Source: Chalara sp. BL73
Lineage: Eukaryota > Ascomycota > Leotiomycetes > Helotiales
DNA length: 64,000 nt
Direction of reading: 5' to 3'
NCBI GenBank assembly: GCA_918026815.1
Contig: CAKJVC010000008.1
Location: 62,001-126,000, forward strand
Shown here: one piece after another, positions 1 to 12,337 of the stretch
Layout of the letters: the number at the start of each line of letters is the position of its first letter
Position numbering within the stretch: the stretch's first letter is position 1
The notes under the pieces: model-generated
Told to the model about the DNA's origin: nothing
Databases searched by the model: none
The model's input: only the letters and a program-made list of their open reading frames with translations
Program-made: the position numbers and the translations under genes

Positions 1-55
1 CTATCAATGTCCTCCTCTTCCTCCTCCTCCTCCTTCTCCTCGTCCATCAGGTAGA

Positions 56-2920
56 ATGAAAGACTTAAAGGTATAACGTCTCCAGCGTACTCTTCGGAAT
101 ATGAATAACGAACTGAACAGGTCCTGGTCGGTGCCATCTTTGTGGTCTTGTCAACACTCAGCACAGCCGAAGTCCTTCCTCCGGCTCAGACCACTTCAGC
201 TAAGAAAGTCGTCTCCTTCGCCGATGTCTTCAGTGGCAACTTCTCCGTCAAGCGCACGTCGCTACAATGGGCTGCTCAAGGTGACGACGGAACATATGTA
301 GACTCGGATGATAGTGGATCACTCCATCTAGCCAATATCGTGACCGGGAACAGCACCGTATTTGTCTCTGTGTCCGATCTGCCAGAAGCTGTCAAAGGCT
401 ATTATGACTATTCTATCCAACCAAGCGGGTAAGCTAATGTTTTCGCCTCTCATATCATTGCGCTACCTGTACTCATCACGTGATAATGTATCTAACTTAG
501 TGAAGAGAAAACGTTCTCTTTATTGCCAATCGTACGAAGCAGTACCGACATTCATATTTTGCAGACTATTATGTATACAACATTAAAGATAAATCAACTA
601 TCCCCTTAGCTGATGATCAGGCAGGGGATATTCGTAAGTCATGTTGGAGCACTCGATAAGCTCTCGTGATACACAAGTGTTTTGAGTCACAATATATATA
701 TCATTCCATCTTGGATTTCCCAGCTAATATGTCTTCTTATATAGAATATGCTGCGTGGTCAACTCAGAATAATACCATAGCATATGTACGGGGCAACGAT
801 TTGTATATTTGGCAAAATGGCAGTCCCAGTCAAATTACCAATAATGGCGGTCCAGATTTTTTCAACGCAGTGCCGGACTGGGTATATGAAGAAGAAGTAT
901 TTGGTGACAGGTATACCCTGTGGTGGTCACCTGACGGTCAGCAGTTGGCTTTCCTGAGTTTTAATGAGACTGGCGTAAGTTGAGCGTCCGGGCTGTGCGA
1001 TGTTTCTAATGTATAACTTAGGTTGACACATATTCGATTCCATATTATATGGGTTACCCGGGTCAAGCCACGGCTGATCCGTACCCTACGTTCCTGGATA
1101 TTCGATATCCTAAAGTGGGAACGACCAATCCTACCGTTGCCTTCAACTTGCTTGACCTTGCAGATAGAGAAGCCGGGCCGAAGAAGATTGAATACGAGGC
1201 TTTTGCCCAGGACGATACAATTATCGGTGAAGTTGCCTGGGTCACTGATAACTCATCTCATGTCATCTTCCGAGCTTTCAATCGCGTGCAAGATCAAGAG
1301 AAGCTGCTTCTGGTCGATACATCAGACAGCTCTGTAACAGTTGTGCGAGAAAGAGACGGGCGGCCAGGCTGGATTGATAATAATATCGCTATCAAGTTCA
1401 TTCCAGGTACTGGAAGTTATGTTGATTTGTCAGACGAGAGTGGATGGAGCCATCTGTACTTATATGGTATCTTTGGCTCTAAGCCCACGGCCATCACGAG
1501 GTCAGTCAGTTTCTCAGAGCAAAATCCCTTTCGAAGTTTCACAATTTATCAGACATAAGTCTAAGAGAATATGGTTTTATCGGTGATGCTCCGTGATATA
1601 CCAGACATGGATATTCTTCGCAGAGATTTCTCGAAGCACACCACTCCTTCATCGTCCTTCTAGCATGTTCTTTGGACAAAAGAGCTAATTCTGATTCTCT
1701 CGCTATAGCGGAGATTGGGAGGTCACTTCGGTCCTAAATATTGACACTAACAACCGAACCATATACTACCAATCAACGGAAAGAGACTCCACTGAAAGGC
1801 ATATCTACTCCATCTCTTTCGATGGTAGTAACAAGCAAGTATTAGTTGATGACACACAGCCGGGTATATGGACTGCGAGCTTTTCGGCAGGTGGTAGTTA
1901 TTATATTCAAAGCTACAACGGGCCAAATCTGCCTTTCCAGAAGCTGTATTCCGTCAATGACTCATCAAAACCGATCCAAACTATTAACGACAATGCTGTA
2001 CTCGCTTCAAAGCTATCCGCCTATATCCTTCCAAATGTCACTTGGTCGGCAATTAACCATCCTGAGGGATACAGCTTCAATGTAATGGAGAGGCTACCTC
2101 CAAATTTCGATAGCAGTAAAAGATACCCGGTTATTTTCGATATTTATGGGGGTCCAGGGTCACAGCAGACTTCTAAGACTTTTAGACAGGTTGATTTCAG
2201 AGCATATCTTGCATCCGATCCTGAACTGGAGTACATAGTCTTGTCAGTGGATAATCGCGGAACTGGGTATAAAGGGCGAGACTTCAGAATTGCTGTCGCT
2301 GGCCAGCTTGGTAAGTCGGAGGTACATTTGTTGAAAAATTAGCTAATCCGTGGCTTTTAGGCAAACTAGAAGCACAAGATCAAGTCTATGCTGCTAGAGA
2401 GTGGGCCAAAAGGCCATACGTCGACGCTACCAAAATTGCAATCATGGGCTGGTCATACGGTGGCTATCTATCCTCCAAAGTCCTTGAAACCGACAGCGAT
2501 GCTTTTTCCTTCGCGCTTATCACAGCTCCCGTTTCCGATTGGCGCTTCTATGACAGTATATATACAGAGCGCTACATGAAAGTCCCAGACACAAATTTGG
2601 CTGGCTACACCGAGTCTGCGGTCCACAAAGTATCTGGGTTTAAGAATGTTCGAGGAGGCTTCTTAATTCAACATGGTACTGGCGATGACAATGTTCATTT
2701 TCAAAATGGAGCGGTTCTGGTTGACACTCTGACTGCCGGACAAGTAAGCCCGGGAAAGATGCATGTGCAATGGTTCACGGATAGTGACCACAGTATAAAT
2801 TTTCACAGTGCGACACAGTTCGTGTATAAGCAGATGGCACAGTATCTCTATGGAGAGAAGATTAGGAGTGAAGTAAAGTTGGTACATCAATTTGATAAGC
2901 GGAGCCGAGACACTACCTAA
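56..2920 (+). CDS. Secreted dipeptidyl peptidase IV (S9B serine peptidase)
   Basis: Rebuilt as seven exons (56-70, 121-428, 506-633, 745-974, 1022-1500, 1709-2310, 2361-2920) that join in frame to 773 residues, the usual size of fungal secreted DPP IV. Exon 1 encodes only five residues and, spliced to exon 2, gives a hydrophobic signal peptide ([20 protein letters not shown]), which is why I prefer this start over the ATG at 101. The beta-propeller half contains the double-Glu substrate-anchoring loop (VYEEEVF) expected of DPP IV. The alpha/beta-hydrolase half carries GWSYGGY with Ser619, the DDNVHF loop (Asp697) and SDHSINFH (His731), a complete triad. The family removes X-Pro and X-Ala dipeptides from extracellular peptides. 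The intron at 1501-1708 is unusually long (208 nt) with a weak GTCAGT donor, so that junction is the least certain. Confidence 0.9.
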
Positions 2921-3403
2921 CTGCAGAAATATAACACTATCCTTCTGAAGAAATGCCTATCGAAGCCTTTTTAGTTGGCGCGGAGCACTTTTGGATATTA
3001 TCTCCTCAGCTGTCTTTCTTGGGATTCTTATCTATACCTTACGTCTCCAATATATCTATCGGAATCTGATCCATGAGATTTTCTTGCTAAGGTAAAGAGG
3101 AAGGTGGTCAATGAGAGGGCAAGACGGCTTCCTTTGATCATCCAGACATTGAAAAGCCACAAATCAAATTAAATCTGGGAACTCCTTCCAGTCGAGGACA
3201 AAGAAAGCTCAAGTACCACAGAGCGGCTTTATATCGATTTTCCTTGACAATTCAAGGTTGCCAATATGATTTCTCTAGATGCGGATATATAACGAATGTT
3301 GAAGCCTAAAAACTACAAGTACACATTTACTTGCGTAAAAAGACCTCAACTTCCTTCCGAGAGCTGTATACCTTAGAAACATTATTCACAAGGATCTATA
3401 ATC
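2921..3403. other. Intergenic, no gene seen
   Basis: Spacer between the tandem DPP IV and kinase genes. Only short out-of-frame ORFs were seen. The 3' UTR of the upstream gene and the promoter of the kinase must lie here, but I recognise no specific element. Confidence 0.6.
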
Positions 3404-5712
3404 ATGCCACCCAGAAAACCTTCCCCCCAGTCCTCTGAGTTGTCTGAGTCCCCTCTACTCTACGAAGGCCCTATTGACACTAACGCTTCTCTTGCTAATA
3501 ACCTAAACGGCTTCAGTGTCTCTTTAGCACGGCAGGAACAATGGCTCCGCCGTTCCCAGCAATGGGACTTTGCTGACCTCCCTGTCAGGTGGGCTCCCAG
3601 GAAGGTATTGGGCGCAGGCGTCAATGGGATCGCGGCCTTGTTCGAGAGGAGGGGTGATGGGCAGGGCCCGACAGAAGTAAGCCAGTTCTGCCCCAAATAT
3701 CACTTCTCTCTATGAAAATCGGGTGCTGAAGAGCCGGTTGAGGGTCGGGACAACATGGTTGCCTGGAGGTCTCAGCTCGTCAGACATCTTCTTGAGCTCC
3801 TGGCTTCTAATATTTAAAACAACAATTACAGAGCTAATCTGTTGGTTAGCTGGTAGTTAAGCAGAGTGCCAAGAATAGCGAGTTGATGCGCTGGGAGAGC
3901 TTGACTATGAGGCTGTGTATGCAGGCGGGGAGTGAGCATATCGTTAAGCTCTATAAGGGTATGTCAGCCACACTACTGGTTTTCTGTATGCACATGTCTG
4001 CGATGTATTGGCCGTTAGGTCTTGGGTTGTATGGTCTGCGGATGCTGACTTGCAGAAGCATTTTACCGAGCAGGCGGGACTGGCGTAGGCCCCTTTGACC
4101 CGCTGCCTATTGACCTCCGAGGCCGCTACGATCGGAGTCGCGAGGTATCGCGGATTTACACCGAATACTGTCGCAACGGGAATATGCGAGGCCTATCAAA
4201 GTGGAAAAAAGAGTATGCTTCTTCCATCCCCTTCCTCCTTTCTTTCTCGCCCTTCGGAAGATTAGAAGCTTATGATAAAATAGGAGTTATGATGATTTAG
4301 GAGAAACCTTCCCCGAAGAATATATATGGCGTTTTATACTGTGTCTCTCGAAAGCCTTGATGGTGTTAGAGTATGGGAGTGAGGATATGAGTACAGACTG
4401 GGGAACCAAGATTGTTCATTTCGATATCAAGGAAGATAACAGTAAGTTGTTTTTATTTGGAAAGCGTAAATTAAGTAAGACGCTAATAAGGTTCAGTATT
4501 CATTGGCGATTTGGAGTAAGTTGACAGTCGTGGCGTTAAGCATCTAGATGACTGAACCCCTTTTACGAACCTGCGGAAAGGTATAACGGAAGTAACATTT
4601 TCTGGCAAATTCTTTTCCAAATATCCAAAAAAATTTAGTTAAGGAAATTACTAATATTATAATTTATAGTGAAAGAGAGCACAAGAGACTTGCAATCTTC
4701 AAGGTAGCTTATTCCCACCGTTACCATGCACAAGCACTAACGGTTGTAGTTGGGAGATTTTGGCCTTGCATTGATAGTCCCGCCCCCTAGTGCTCTCATG
4801 CGACCAAATCTTCAAAGAGAATGGGCTAACGAAAACCGTTGGCGTCAAATGCCAGGCTTGACTGCTCCTGTAGGCAAATGCTGGATCCTAAGCCCTTCCG
4901 AGGCATGAGGTACTAGTAAACTGATAGAGAATAGGAACAATATTTCCGCTCTGGACGACGTAGACATAAAGATGTTGGGAATGTAGGGACTCCGTGTAAT
5001 GTTTTTATGCTTGGTGTGCTTGTCCAAAAATATCTCTTTGGGAGATATGCTGATGTAAGTATCTCTGAGGCATGAAGCAGCGAACCAGACTATACCAGAA
5101 TTTACAGGTCTACTGATATCCCACAGCAGTATCAACCGCCTGGCTCTCTAGCTTTATAGAATTCCACTAACAGATTTCCAGATGACCCAATCCTTCGCCA
5201 CAAAGCTCGACGACGATGACCAGGAGATCTTCCGCTCATTCGCCACCATCCCTTGGGACAAAGAGATCCCCTACTCTAGAAAGCTGATCAACCTTCTAAT
5301 CCGCCTGCTAGCAGACGACCCGAATTGCCGCCCCTTGCCCGACGACATCTACCTCGAAGCACGAGATGTCACTACTTTCTATGACAATAACCCCCTCTGC
5401 CATGGTTACGAGCGTTCTCACGTCCTTCCACCCGACGAGTCAGCGTTCATCGCGCCCGGGAATCCAAAGGACGAACAAGGAAAGACGGTGAGGGACAGAT
5501 ATAGATTCTTGGCGCGGGAATATCGGCACGAGCATGTTCCACGAGCGGAAAATCAGAATTACCTAGCGCCGGTTATGGAGTCTCCGAGTCCATTGATATT
5601 TCCAGAGCAGACTCCAAACAGGCCGGAACCGACGCATTTGCCGTGGGCTAGTCCGTATCAGAGCCCAAGGATAAGGCGTGTATCACGAAGGCCTGAGCGA
5701 AAGGTGTTATAA
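3404..5712 (+). CDS. Protein kinase domain protein
   Basis: Nine exons (3404-3676, 3850-3958, 4056-4212, 4284-4441, 4497-4515, 4670-4703, 4750-4869, 4935-5054, 5182-5712) join in frame to 506 residues. In order: a Gly-rich loop in exon 1 (KVLGAGVNG), VVK with the ATP-binding Lys95, the catalytic loop HFDIKEDN (His225, Asp227, Lys229, Asn232), a GDFGLA DFG motif near 253, an APE motif split across exons 7 and 8 (TAP|EQ), and a helical C-lobe ending in a basic, proline-rich tail. All key catalytic residues are present. The loop reads HFD rather than HRD, so it is a non-RD kinase. Exons 5 and 6 are only 19 and 34 nt. Substrate and pathway are unknown; it is a fungal-type Ser/Thr kinase, perhaps of an expanded Pezizomycotina family. 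Confidence 0.8.
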
Positions 5713-6581
5713 AAGGTCCTGGAACGGGAGGGCAAACCGTAGGAGATTTAGTACAACGATATTGGTCACCTGTGAGTCTCAAACTTGCACGATCAGTCCC
5801 CACATAAAATGCATTTCAACTTGTATTTGAAAATGAGAAAGAATGCGTTGAATTATGTAGCTAGAGCTACTGAGCAGCTTATGCTCTTATTGTGTTAAAC
5901 TTGTTGAAACAAAGAAGTGAAAGGTAGGTTTGAATGAAAATGAAGCCCCCTGCGTTCTCGTGTAGAAACACATTTCCTTCCATGATTTTGGTTTCTTGAA
6001 GGACTTTGATGTTGTCGAGCACTTAGATCGATCTATTTATGGGATCCCTAGGTCAACTCCAGCGTTCATTCCAACATCTACTCCAGCATTTGTCCTCCGC
6101 GGTGCCGTGGGTGTCGATAGAGGTTGATTTTGGTGCGGTAGACATGCCGGTCGGGCTCATAACCTGTCAAAAAGTGTAGCGCCACACCCAATATTACCAA
6201 GAGTAGCTTATACTCTAACACAGCTGTATAAATTGGCAATAGGTTACCAAGATCTTGGAACTTTGCACGTCCTGCCCGTAAGCTCTAGCTGACTTTCTAT
6301 TGATGATTCAAAGGCGGTGCCATACGTAACAGTATATTAAAACATAAGAAGTACCGAAGAAGGGAGATAGTCGAAAGAATTAAGCTGGCGACAGTAAAAT
6401 GATATTTTTGGCAATGGAAAATATTTTGATTTAGCGAATACATACAAGACCTCTTCTCAATAATATAGCAAGTAGCTATTGATATAACATTTAACCGCAA
6501 CCATAGGCGAATATCTCGAATTCAATAACATAGTTAGGATAATATACTCTTTCATTTTTGACATTATACTACCAAGCACCT
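5713..6581. other. Intergenic between convergent genes
   Basis: About 870 nt, moderately AT-rich, between the ends of the kinase gene (+) and the Ulp1-like gene (-). I see no coding exon, RNA gene or clear repeat. It should hold both 3' UTRs. Confidence 0.6.
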
Positions 6582-9500
6582 TTACGCCCTGCTGTGTTTC
6601 CGTAGAATAAGTGGGGACTGCGTATCTGACTGGGAGCCCAACTCAGTTCCAAAATCATCGCTCCAAAGCCTGTGGCAACTGGCGATCAGCTCGTCCGCCA
6701 TGGCCTTGTTATCTAAGTGCCAAGCAATCTCAGTTTCAGTGTCTTCCAACAGGTTGCTTTTAACTTTTCCAGTTATGGCCATCCCTGGGACCCGCTCATT
6801 TATGAGTTTTGTCCACTTCCAAGGATGGAAAAACCGATAGTGAAGCAAGAGGCCGTCTTCAGTCTTGAATCGGTGATGCCTTGCGCCAGCATAACAAGTG
6901 AGCGCACACTTATATGGGTATTCCTCGTGCTGGGTGGTTTTGGCGCCTCCTGGTCTACACTTTGGAGGCAACGAGTCGTTGTATATATCCCTTGCGTTCC
7001 GACCATCAATCTCCAAGTAGCTCATATGGATGAATATATGCTTTTCAAGAGATGTTTTTCTGGCGAAACATTCAAGATAGGTACATCCCGGAACATTGCA
7101 AATAAGCTCGGACCTGGCTTTAACCCTATCGCGACAATGTGAACGCGCTAGATGCTCACGTAGTGCTTGTGCTGCGGCAACGTGTCCGTATGCGAGGAAG
7201 TCTTTGCAAATTTTACAGCATGTTGTGCCTTGCAATATTTTGCCCAACTGCTCGATGCGATCTCCGTTCCTACCTCGACTAATACTTTCTGGCAGAGCTT
7301 TCCTCGCCAGAAGACTGTAGCTCAACCGTTCTCCGAACTCTTCTGCCTCTATCGTGGTTGCAATTCCGTTCAAAAGTTGGGCGAAGTCTTTCAGGCGAAA
7401 CACTAAGAATTGAGAGTAGGATGTTTGATGCCAGATATCTTGTCGGACTTTCGCAAGCAGTTGATGGTCAACAACAATGACGATATTCAGATGCTGTACA
7501 GAGAGATAAAAATCGAACCACATAGTCGAGACAACAGATAAAGCTTCCACTCCCCTTAGTAACAGGATTTTAGCGTCTCCAATATTGCCGTCTCCTATAC
7601 CGCGTGAAAATTTCGCTTCTCCAGTATGATCCAATTTGTCCAAGTGTTTCCCATACATACTTCCAGGCGTGGGTATAGGCTGTTGACAGCTGAATTGATT
7701 TAATAGATGAAGTTTTACCCGTGGAACGGCACTTCCATAAGCCAGAAAGTTTGTGTGGAAATCCTGGACAACCATCTGAGCTCTCTCGAGATGTACATCA
7801 GGATCCGGGTCGTCTCCTTCATTTGGAGAGAAGCGACAAATAACATCGATATTACCAATCTCTTGCTTCAGGACTTCCATAACCTCACTCGAAATTTGAT
7901 GCTTTCGAGGAACGAGAAATCTTTGCTTCGGGGGGTGATATTCTACGCCGGATGATAGCGGCTCATCCCTCGCATATGCTTTACCATGGGCTACAGGCTT
8001 CGCGCGTATTCGGGATTCGGCATCTGCGGTTGGGCGAGAAAAGGATTGGATTCGGAGGTCAGGCAATTTCTGAGAAGGGTCTATCTGATCTTGTGCAAGC
8101 AAGCTGCTAGCTGTGCACTGTCGACGCAAATCTGAGACACTTGGCGAAGATGGAAAAGGAAAATTTACTGTGTCTGAAGATTTGGAGGAGTTGGGAATCA
8201 AGTCCGATGAGATTGACGGCGAACATGTAAGTGATTTTGAAGAAGGCGAGGTCAATACTGACGAACCAGGTGTCAATTTCTTAGCTGCAGACTCGACGCT
8301 TTTCATGGGAATGTTAACCAAGTATTGACTGAGATTGAATTCCCGGAAATTGGTCCCACTCTTGGCGTTGCTTCTGCATATCCAATTGAGATTGAGAACT
8401 TCCATAGACCGATCCATTGCCTCTACGCTTAAGAGAGCTTGGTTGCTAGATTTCCATTGGCTGACGGTGTCCTCGAGAATTGGTAAAAGATCAGGGTTCT
8501 TTCCTATTATGAGGTCGATGTAGTTTTGGCGAAGTAGCATCTGCCCTGGTTTTCGGAAGGGTTTGACTTGACCGATAATGTCGATTATGGCCTCAGCATA
8601 CATGACAGACGACGGGCCGCAGGAACTACCATCATTTTTTGGCCTCCAAAATATCTCTCTATGTCGCCATTTCGCAGCTGAATCTTTATCGTTGGTCAGG
8701 AGGAAATTTGCGATCTCAGAGTAGTCTATGGACGGGATATATGTTAGACTGCTCCTGCAGTCGAAGTATAGGATAGTTCGCATCTCTTTTATTATCAAGA
8801 CTGTTCGCCAGTGATGATGGTCCTTAAGAAACCAAATGAAAATAATATACTTGATACTTTTGTCTTCCATTGCTGAGTAATGTTTTGGTATTTGCCGATA
8901 TCTAAGCAAGAAGGAGGTGTCCTGCAGACTGATATTCGGAGGCGGCCTTAATGACAAGTGTGTGAATATTACATCGATATCTGAGCTGGAAAGCCAACCA
9001 GGGTGCTCCCGGTTAGCCTTGAACATCAGGGCCAACAGACAGTTTATGATGTTTTGCTTCGGGTGAGCTTGCATACTAGAAAGAGATCCAAAGTTATAAG
9101 TATCTACATCAATGATCTCTCTCGTGCCCTCGGCTTTCCCCATGATTCCTATCTTTGGAGCCTTCTTCAAGGATGCTCTCACTGGGGTCGAAAGCAGTTG
9201 TCTTCTGTCTCGAGCCTCTGGGTTTGGTATGGGCGGGTTTGTCAATCTAGTTGACGTAGCAGTCCTTTCTACAGTCTTTGTCGGCACAGATCCAGCAGGC
9301 CAGGTGGGGCTAACGAATTTTCTGCTAATAGGAGGCACGGTATTGAGTATATTGGCGTTAGTCATTCTACGTCCGTATACAACATTTGGGGTAGCCTGAA
9401 CCTGCGTCTTCTGAAAGCAAACAGGGACGGGCTTTACAGGCAGTATGTCAGGCTTCTCGGAAACGAGGATGTCACTAGGGTCATCTCTTTGGGAATGTTG

Positions 9501-10130
9501 GTTCTCTTGGTTGAAAGAATTGACTGGCAAGAGTGATTTCTTGGCTGCGACGGCGCCGGATCGTCTTTCAATATTGGAATCAATTTGATTCGCGAGATAC
9601 GAACAGGTCCAATTGATTACTGACTGGAAATCCCCTATGGTCGCTGACACCTCTTGCTTGATATCATTGGTGATCTCTGCCGTGAGAATTTGTGAAACCG
9701 TTGCGGATAACCCGATTCCTTTAATGGTATTATCCCCAGACTTAGAACCCGATGCTTTAATTTCTTGTAGAGGAGAAGGATTGCAAACATCAGCAGTAGC
9801 GGAGAGTTTCGTCTGGCGCTCCAAAGCGTCATGACTCGTATGGGGTTGTACATCATAGGTACGAATCATAGCAGGATCTAAGAACCCGTTGGAAATCTGC
9901 TTCTTTCCTTCTTCGAGCTTCCTCCTCTTCTTCTCTGCTTGTTCTCCTTTCCTGGCGGCAACCATTTGGCTCCATTTCTCTATGTGTTTTGCGTTACGCT
10001 TGCCTCTTCTGCGTGGCTTCTTTGCGTTGTTTGAGCCAGACTGTTGATTCTGCTGCCGGATCACTTTGTCCGATTTGTCCCCAGACTTCCTTGATCCACG
10101 AGCATCTTGATGCGGTTGCTTGCCCTTCAC
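6582..10130 (-). CDS. Ulp1/C48-like cysteine protease with C-terminal C2H2 zinc fingers
   Basis: One uninterrupted frame of 1182 codons. The first ~350 residues are basic and disordered (KKPRRRGKRNAK resembles a nuclear localisation signal). Residues ~360-530 look like a Ulp1/SENP (C48) fold: HHHW (His440), a following strand ending YFD (Asp457), and NDGSSCGPSS (Cys504), giving the His-Asp-Cys order of SUMO/NEDD8 proteases. The usual oxyanion-hole Gln before DCG is not evident. After a Ser-rich linker and an unrecognised ~200-residue region, the C-terminus has C2H2-like fingers (CCKICKDF..HLARSH, CNVPGCTYLECF..HIFIH, CALTCYAG..HYRFFH). The frame opens with GTG and the first in-frame ATG is at 9965, so the true start is either there or in an unfound 5' exon. 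SUMO or ubiquitin-like deconjugation is inferred from the fold only. Confidence 0.65.
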   Translation of the reverse strand: MKGKQPHQDARGSRKSGDKSDKVIRQQNQQSGSNNAKKPRRRGKRNAKHIEKWSQMVAARKGEQAEKKRRKLEEGKKQISNGFLDPAMIRTYDVQPHTSHDALERQTKLSATADVCNPSPLQEIKASGSKSGDNTIKGIGLSATVSQILTAEITNDIKQEVSATIGDFQSVINWTCSYLANQIDSNIERRSGAVAAKKSLLPVNSFNQENQHSQRDDPSDILVSEKPDILPVKPVPVCFQKTQVQATPNVVYGRRMTNANILNTVPPISRKFVSPTWPAGSVPTKTVERTATSTRLTNPPIPNPEARDRRQLLSTPVRASLKKAPKIGIMGKAEGTREIIDVDTYNFGSLSSMQAHPKQNIINCLLALMFKANREHPGWLSSSDIDVIFTHLSLRPPPNISLQDTSFLLRYRQIPKHYSAMEDKSIKYIIFIWFLKDHHHWRTVLIIKEMRTILYFDCRSSLTYIPSIDYSEIANFLLTNDKDSAAKWRHREIFWRPKNDGSSCGPSSVMYAEAIIDIIGQVKPFRKPGQMLLRQNYIDLIIGKNPDLLPILEDTVSQWKSSNQALLSVEAMDRSMEVLNLNWICRSNAKSGTNFREFNLSQYLVNIPMKSVESAAKKLTPGSSVLTSPSSKSLTCSPSISSDLIPNSSKSSDTVNFPFPSSPSVSDLRRQCTASSLLAQDQIDPSQKLPDLRIQSFSRPTADAESRIRAKPVAHGKAYARDEPLSSGVEYHPPKQRFLVPRKHQISSEVMEVLKQEIGNIDVICRFSPNEGDDPDPDVHLERAQMVVQDFHTNFLAYGSAVPRVKLHLLNQFSCQQPIPTPGSMYGKHLDKLDHTGEAKFSRGIGDGNIGDAKILLLRGVEALSVVSTMWFDFYLSVQHLNIVIVVDHQLLAKVRQDIWHQTSYSQFLVFRLKDFAQLLNGIATTIEAEEFGERLSYSLLARKALPESISRGRNGDRIEQLGKILQGTTCCKICKDFLAYGHVAAAQALREHLARSHCRDRVKARSELICNVPGCTYLECFARKTSLEKHIFIHMSYLEIDGRNARDIYNDSLPPKCRPGGAKTTQHEEYPYKCALTCYAGARHHRFKTEDGLLLHYRFFHPWKWTKLINERVPGMAITGKVKSNLLEDTETEIAWHLDNKAMADELIASCHRLWSDDFGTELGSQSDTQSPLILRKHSRA

Positions 10131-12337
10131 TGAGGAATCGCCCTGTGGATCCGTATTATCCAGGTACAGTTTACTAGGTCCGCACAGCAGTTAGTCATGG
10201 CTACCGTGTGTGGGATGGGTGGAGCATCTGAAATATCAGTTAATCACATCGGATACTGCCAGCTCTACCCAGCTTGATACACTAGTATCAACTACTCAGA
10301 AAGTCGCGACCTACACCAGGAAGCACTCTTGTTCAAAGCGAATTCCAGCAGGAAGCTCGGTTCCAAATGACGGCACAACCTTCTACATCAAAAGCAAGTG
10401 CCTTCAAGATTGTAGAAGGTTGATCCAGTACTTCATCACCTACAGCAGAAACTTCCCTTGCCAGAGTAAGTTCCCACGATGGTAGGTGGCCTAGTAACTG
10501 GAGAGCAACATCGCGAAGAAGGCAAAGACATTCCTACAGCAGATCGGGCTCCAAGACGTAGAATGAAATCTACTTCAGAGCACACCGGTCCACTAAACGA
10601 AGGCGTCCAAACCGAAGTTTCCCCTATCTACCCCCCACTAGGAGAATGGTAGAGCCACATCAGACAATGATAGGAGTTGAATCCCATGTCATGTCTAAGC
10701 AGGGCCCTCGCTCTAGATAGAAAGCAAATGCTATCAGCACTTACTGAATTTTCTCCATAGCCAACCACTCCGAGGCTGTTTAACTTATCAGTATATAGGT
10801 GCTAGGATCTGCTACCGTGGAGAGCTGAGAGCGAGAGTCCAAATGGGAGATTCTAAAGCGGGCGGAAACGTTGATGGTCCCTGTCTGCCGTCAGTCGTTT
10901 CCCGATGTAGAGGCTGCTCCTGCCCAGCTTACTCAAGCCGACAAGTCAGCATACCTTGCTTGAGCAAGCCCAAAATAGAGGAGACCGATGTGCTATGGCG
11001 TCTCTAACACGTAGGCGGCAATTTTGACTTGTATGCAAAGGTACAAAAAGGGAAAAAAAAAGGTTTGGATCTCAGGGCTACTTTGGCCCTGGTTGACTCT
11101 AACAAAGGTCCACGAGGTCGCCATGCCAAGGGCCTTTAAAAAAAACTGGAACAACAATAATATACAATAAAAATACATGGTGGTTGAAGCACGCAGGAGA
11201 GGTGTTTTTATTCGGGATGCTGGCCTGGGCAAATCTACGGAGCTTGCACGTGATACACGGCCAGAGGACAACCATTCAGTGGGCGATAACTTTCCAAGTC
11301 ACTCCATGCTTTCAAAGAATTGGAAAGCCTTGGAAATGTAGTGTTTTACAGCTCTAGATCTGTTTCCCCCTTTAAATAACATAATTATCAACAGCTGTCT
11401 ACAAATTACGTTATACAATCCTGTGGTTGATCATTTCACTTCGAAAGCATGAAACTTCAGCACGCCAAACAAAGATTAATCTCTCCCTATCGCTTAAATG
11501 CTCACAGTGTACTGACTCTTTTGGATACCAGGATTCTGGGTGCCTCTTGTTACGATACCACTAAATCAAAACAGACCGGTAAACTTTCACGACAGAAATC
11601 AACCTACGAGGCTATACCCAACGACTCTAACCAGCGGCATAGGTTTTACACTCGACTCTAGTTTGCCCTTGCCAACCCTGACCAAAACTAATCCTAATGT
11701 AAGTATCACTCTCCCGTTTGGGATTCACTTCTAACATCTTATATTTTGATATTATTCTCTGCGAGGCAGATATGTGACCGTCAACCACAACCAACAGAGC
11801 CGCCCCAATTTGGAGATTCTTGAGCAGCAACTCAGAATTTTGTTCTTTTCTCTGTCTTATCTTCGAACCGAAGTAAGCAAAATTGACGCGATTCAAGATT
11901 CTAGGTAAGGTTCCATCCGATCCTCGTACATCAGCTAACTCTAAGGCAATTCTGACCACAGACGCCAAGCCTTCCGATCCTTTACAATTGTACTTGTCAT
12001 ATAGGAGGGTACCTATGAAGAGCATATCACCTTACTAGGGGCGCACAGGACAGGATATTTATTCCATGAATTACGTACTGTAATAATAATGATTGAGCTA
12101 TATTTGCTGTCTTCATAATGTCGCTGGTTCTTCCAGCCACAGATCCCACAAACATGTACATGCAACGCAGGTAGGCCGGAGGACATTCTATGAACTCGAT
12201 CAGGATACGATATTCCAGCTCTATCCACTGCGTCTAATGGTCTTTTCAGGTAGAACATAATTAAGTATTTAACTTTATCATACACTTCTGTAGAATTTCC
12301 TCAAATATGGTAACTAAAATGATTTCCTGCCATGTAT

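Noticed and set aside
101..301. ATG at 101 as start of the peptidase
   Set aside because: It is out of frame with the propeller sequence, whereas exon 56-70 spliced to 121 gives a typical signal peptide in the correct frame.
4056..4441. Kinase gene as a pseudogene because exons seemed frameshifted near 4284
   Set aside because: Using the acceptor at 4283 (AAAATAG) restores the frame (KKE|SYDDLGETF), and all catalytic motifs are intact.
10210..10485. Plus ORF of 91 codons near the Ulp1-like gene
   Set aside because: Composition and lack of motif give no support; it may be part of a decayed element, noted under the 2.7 kb region.
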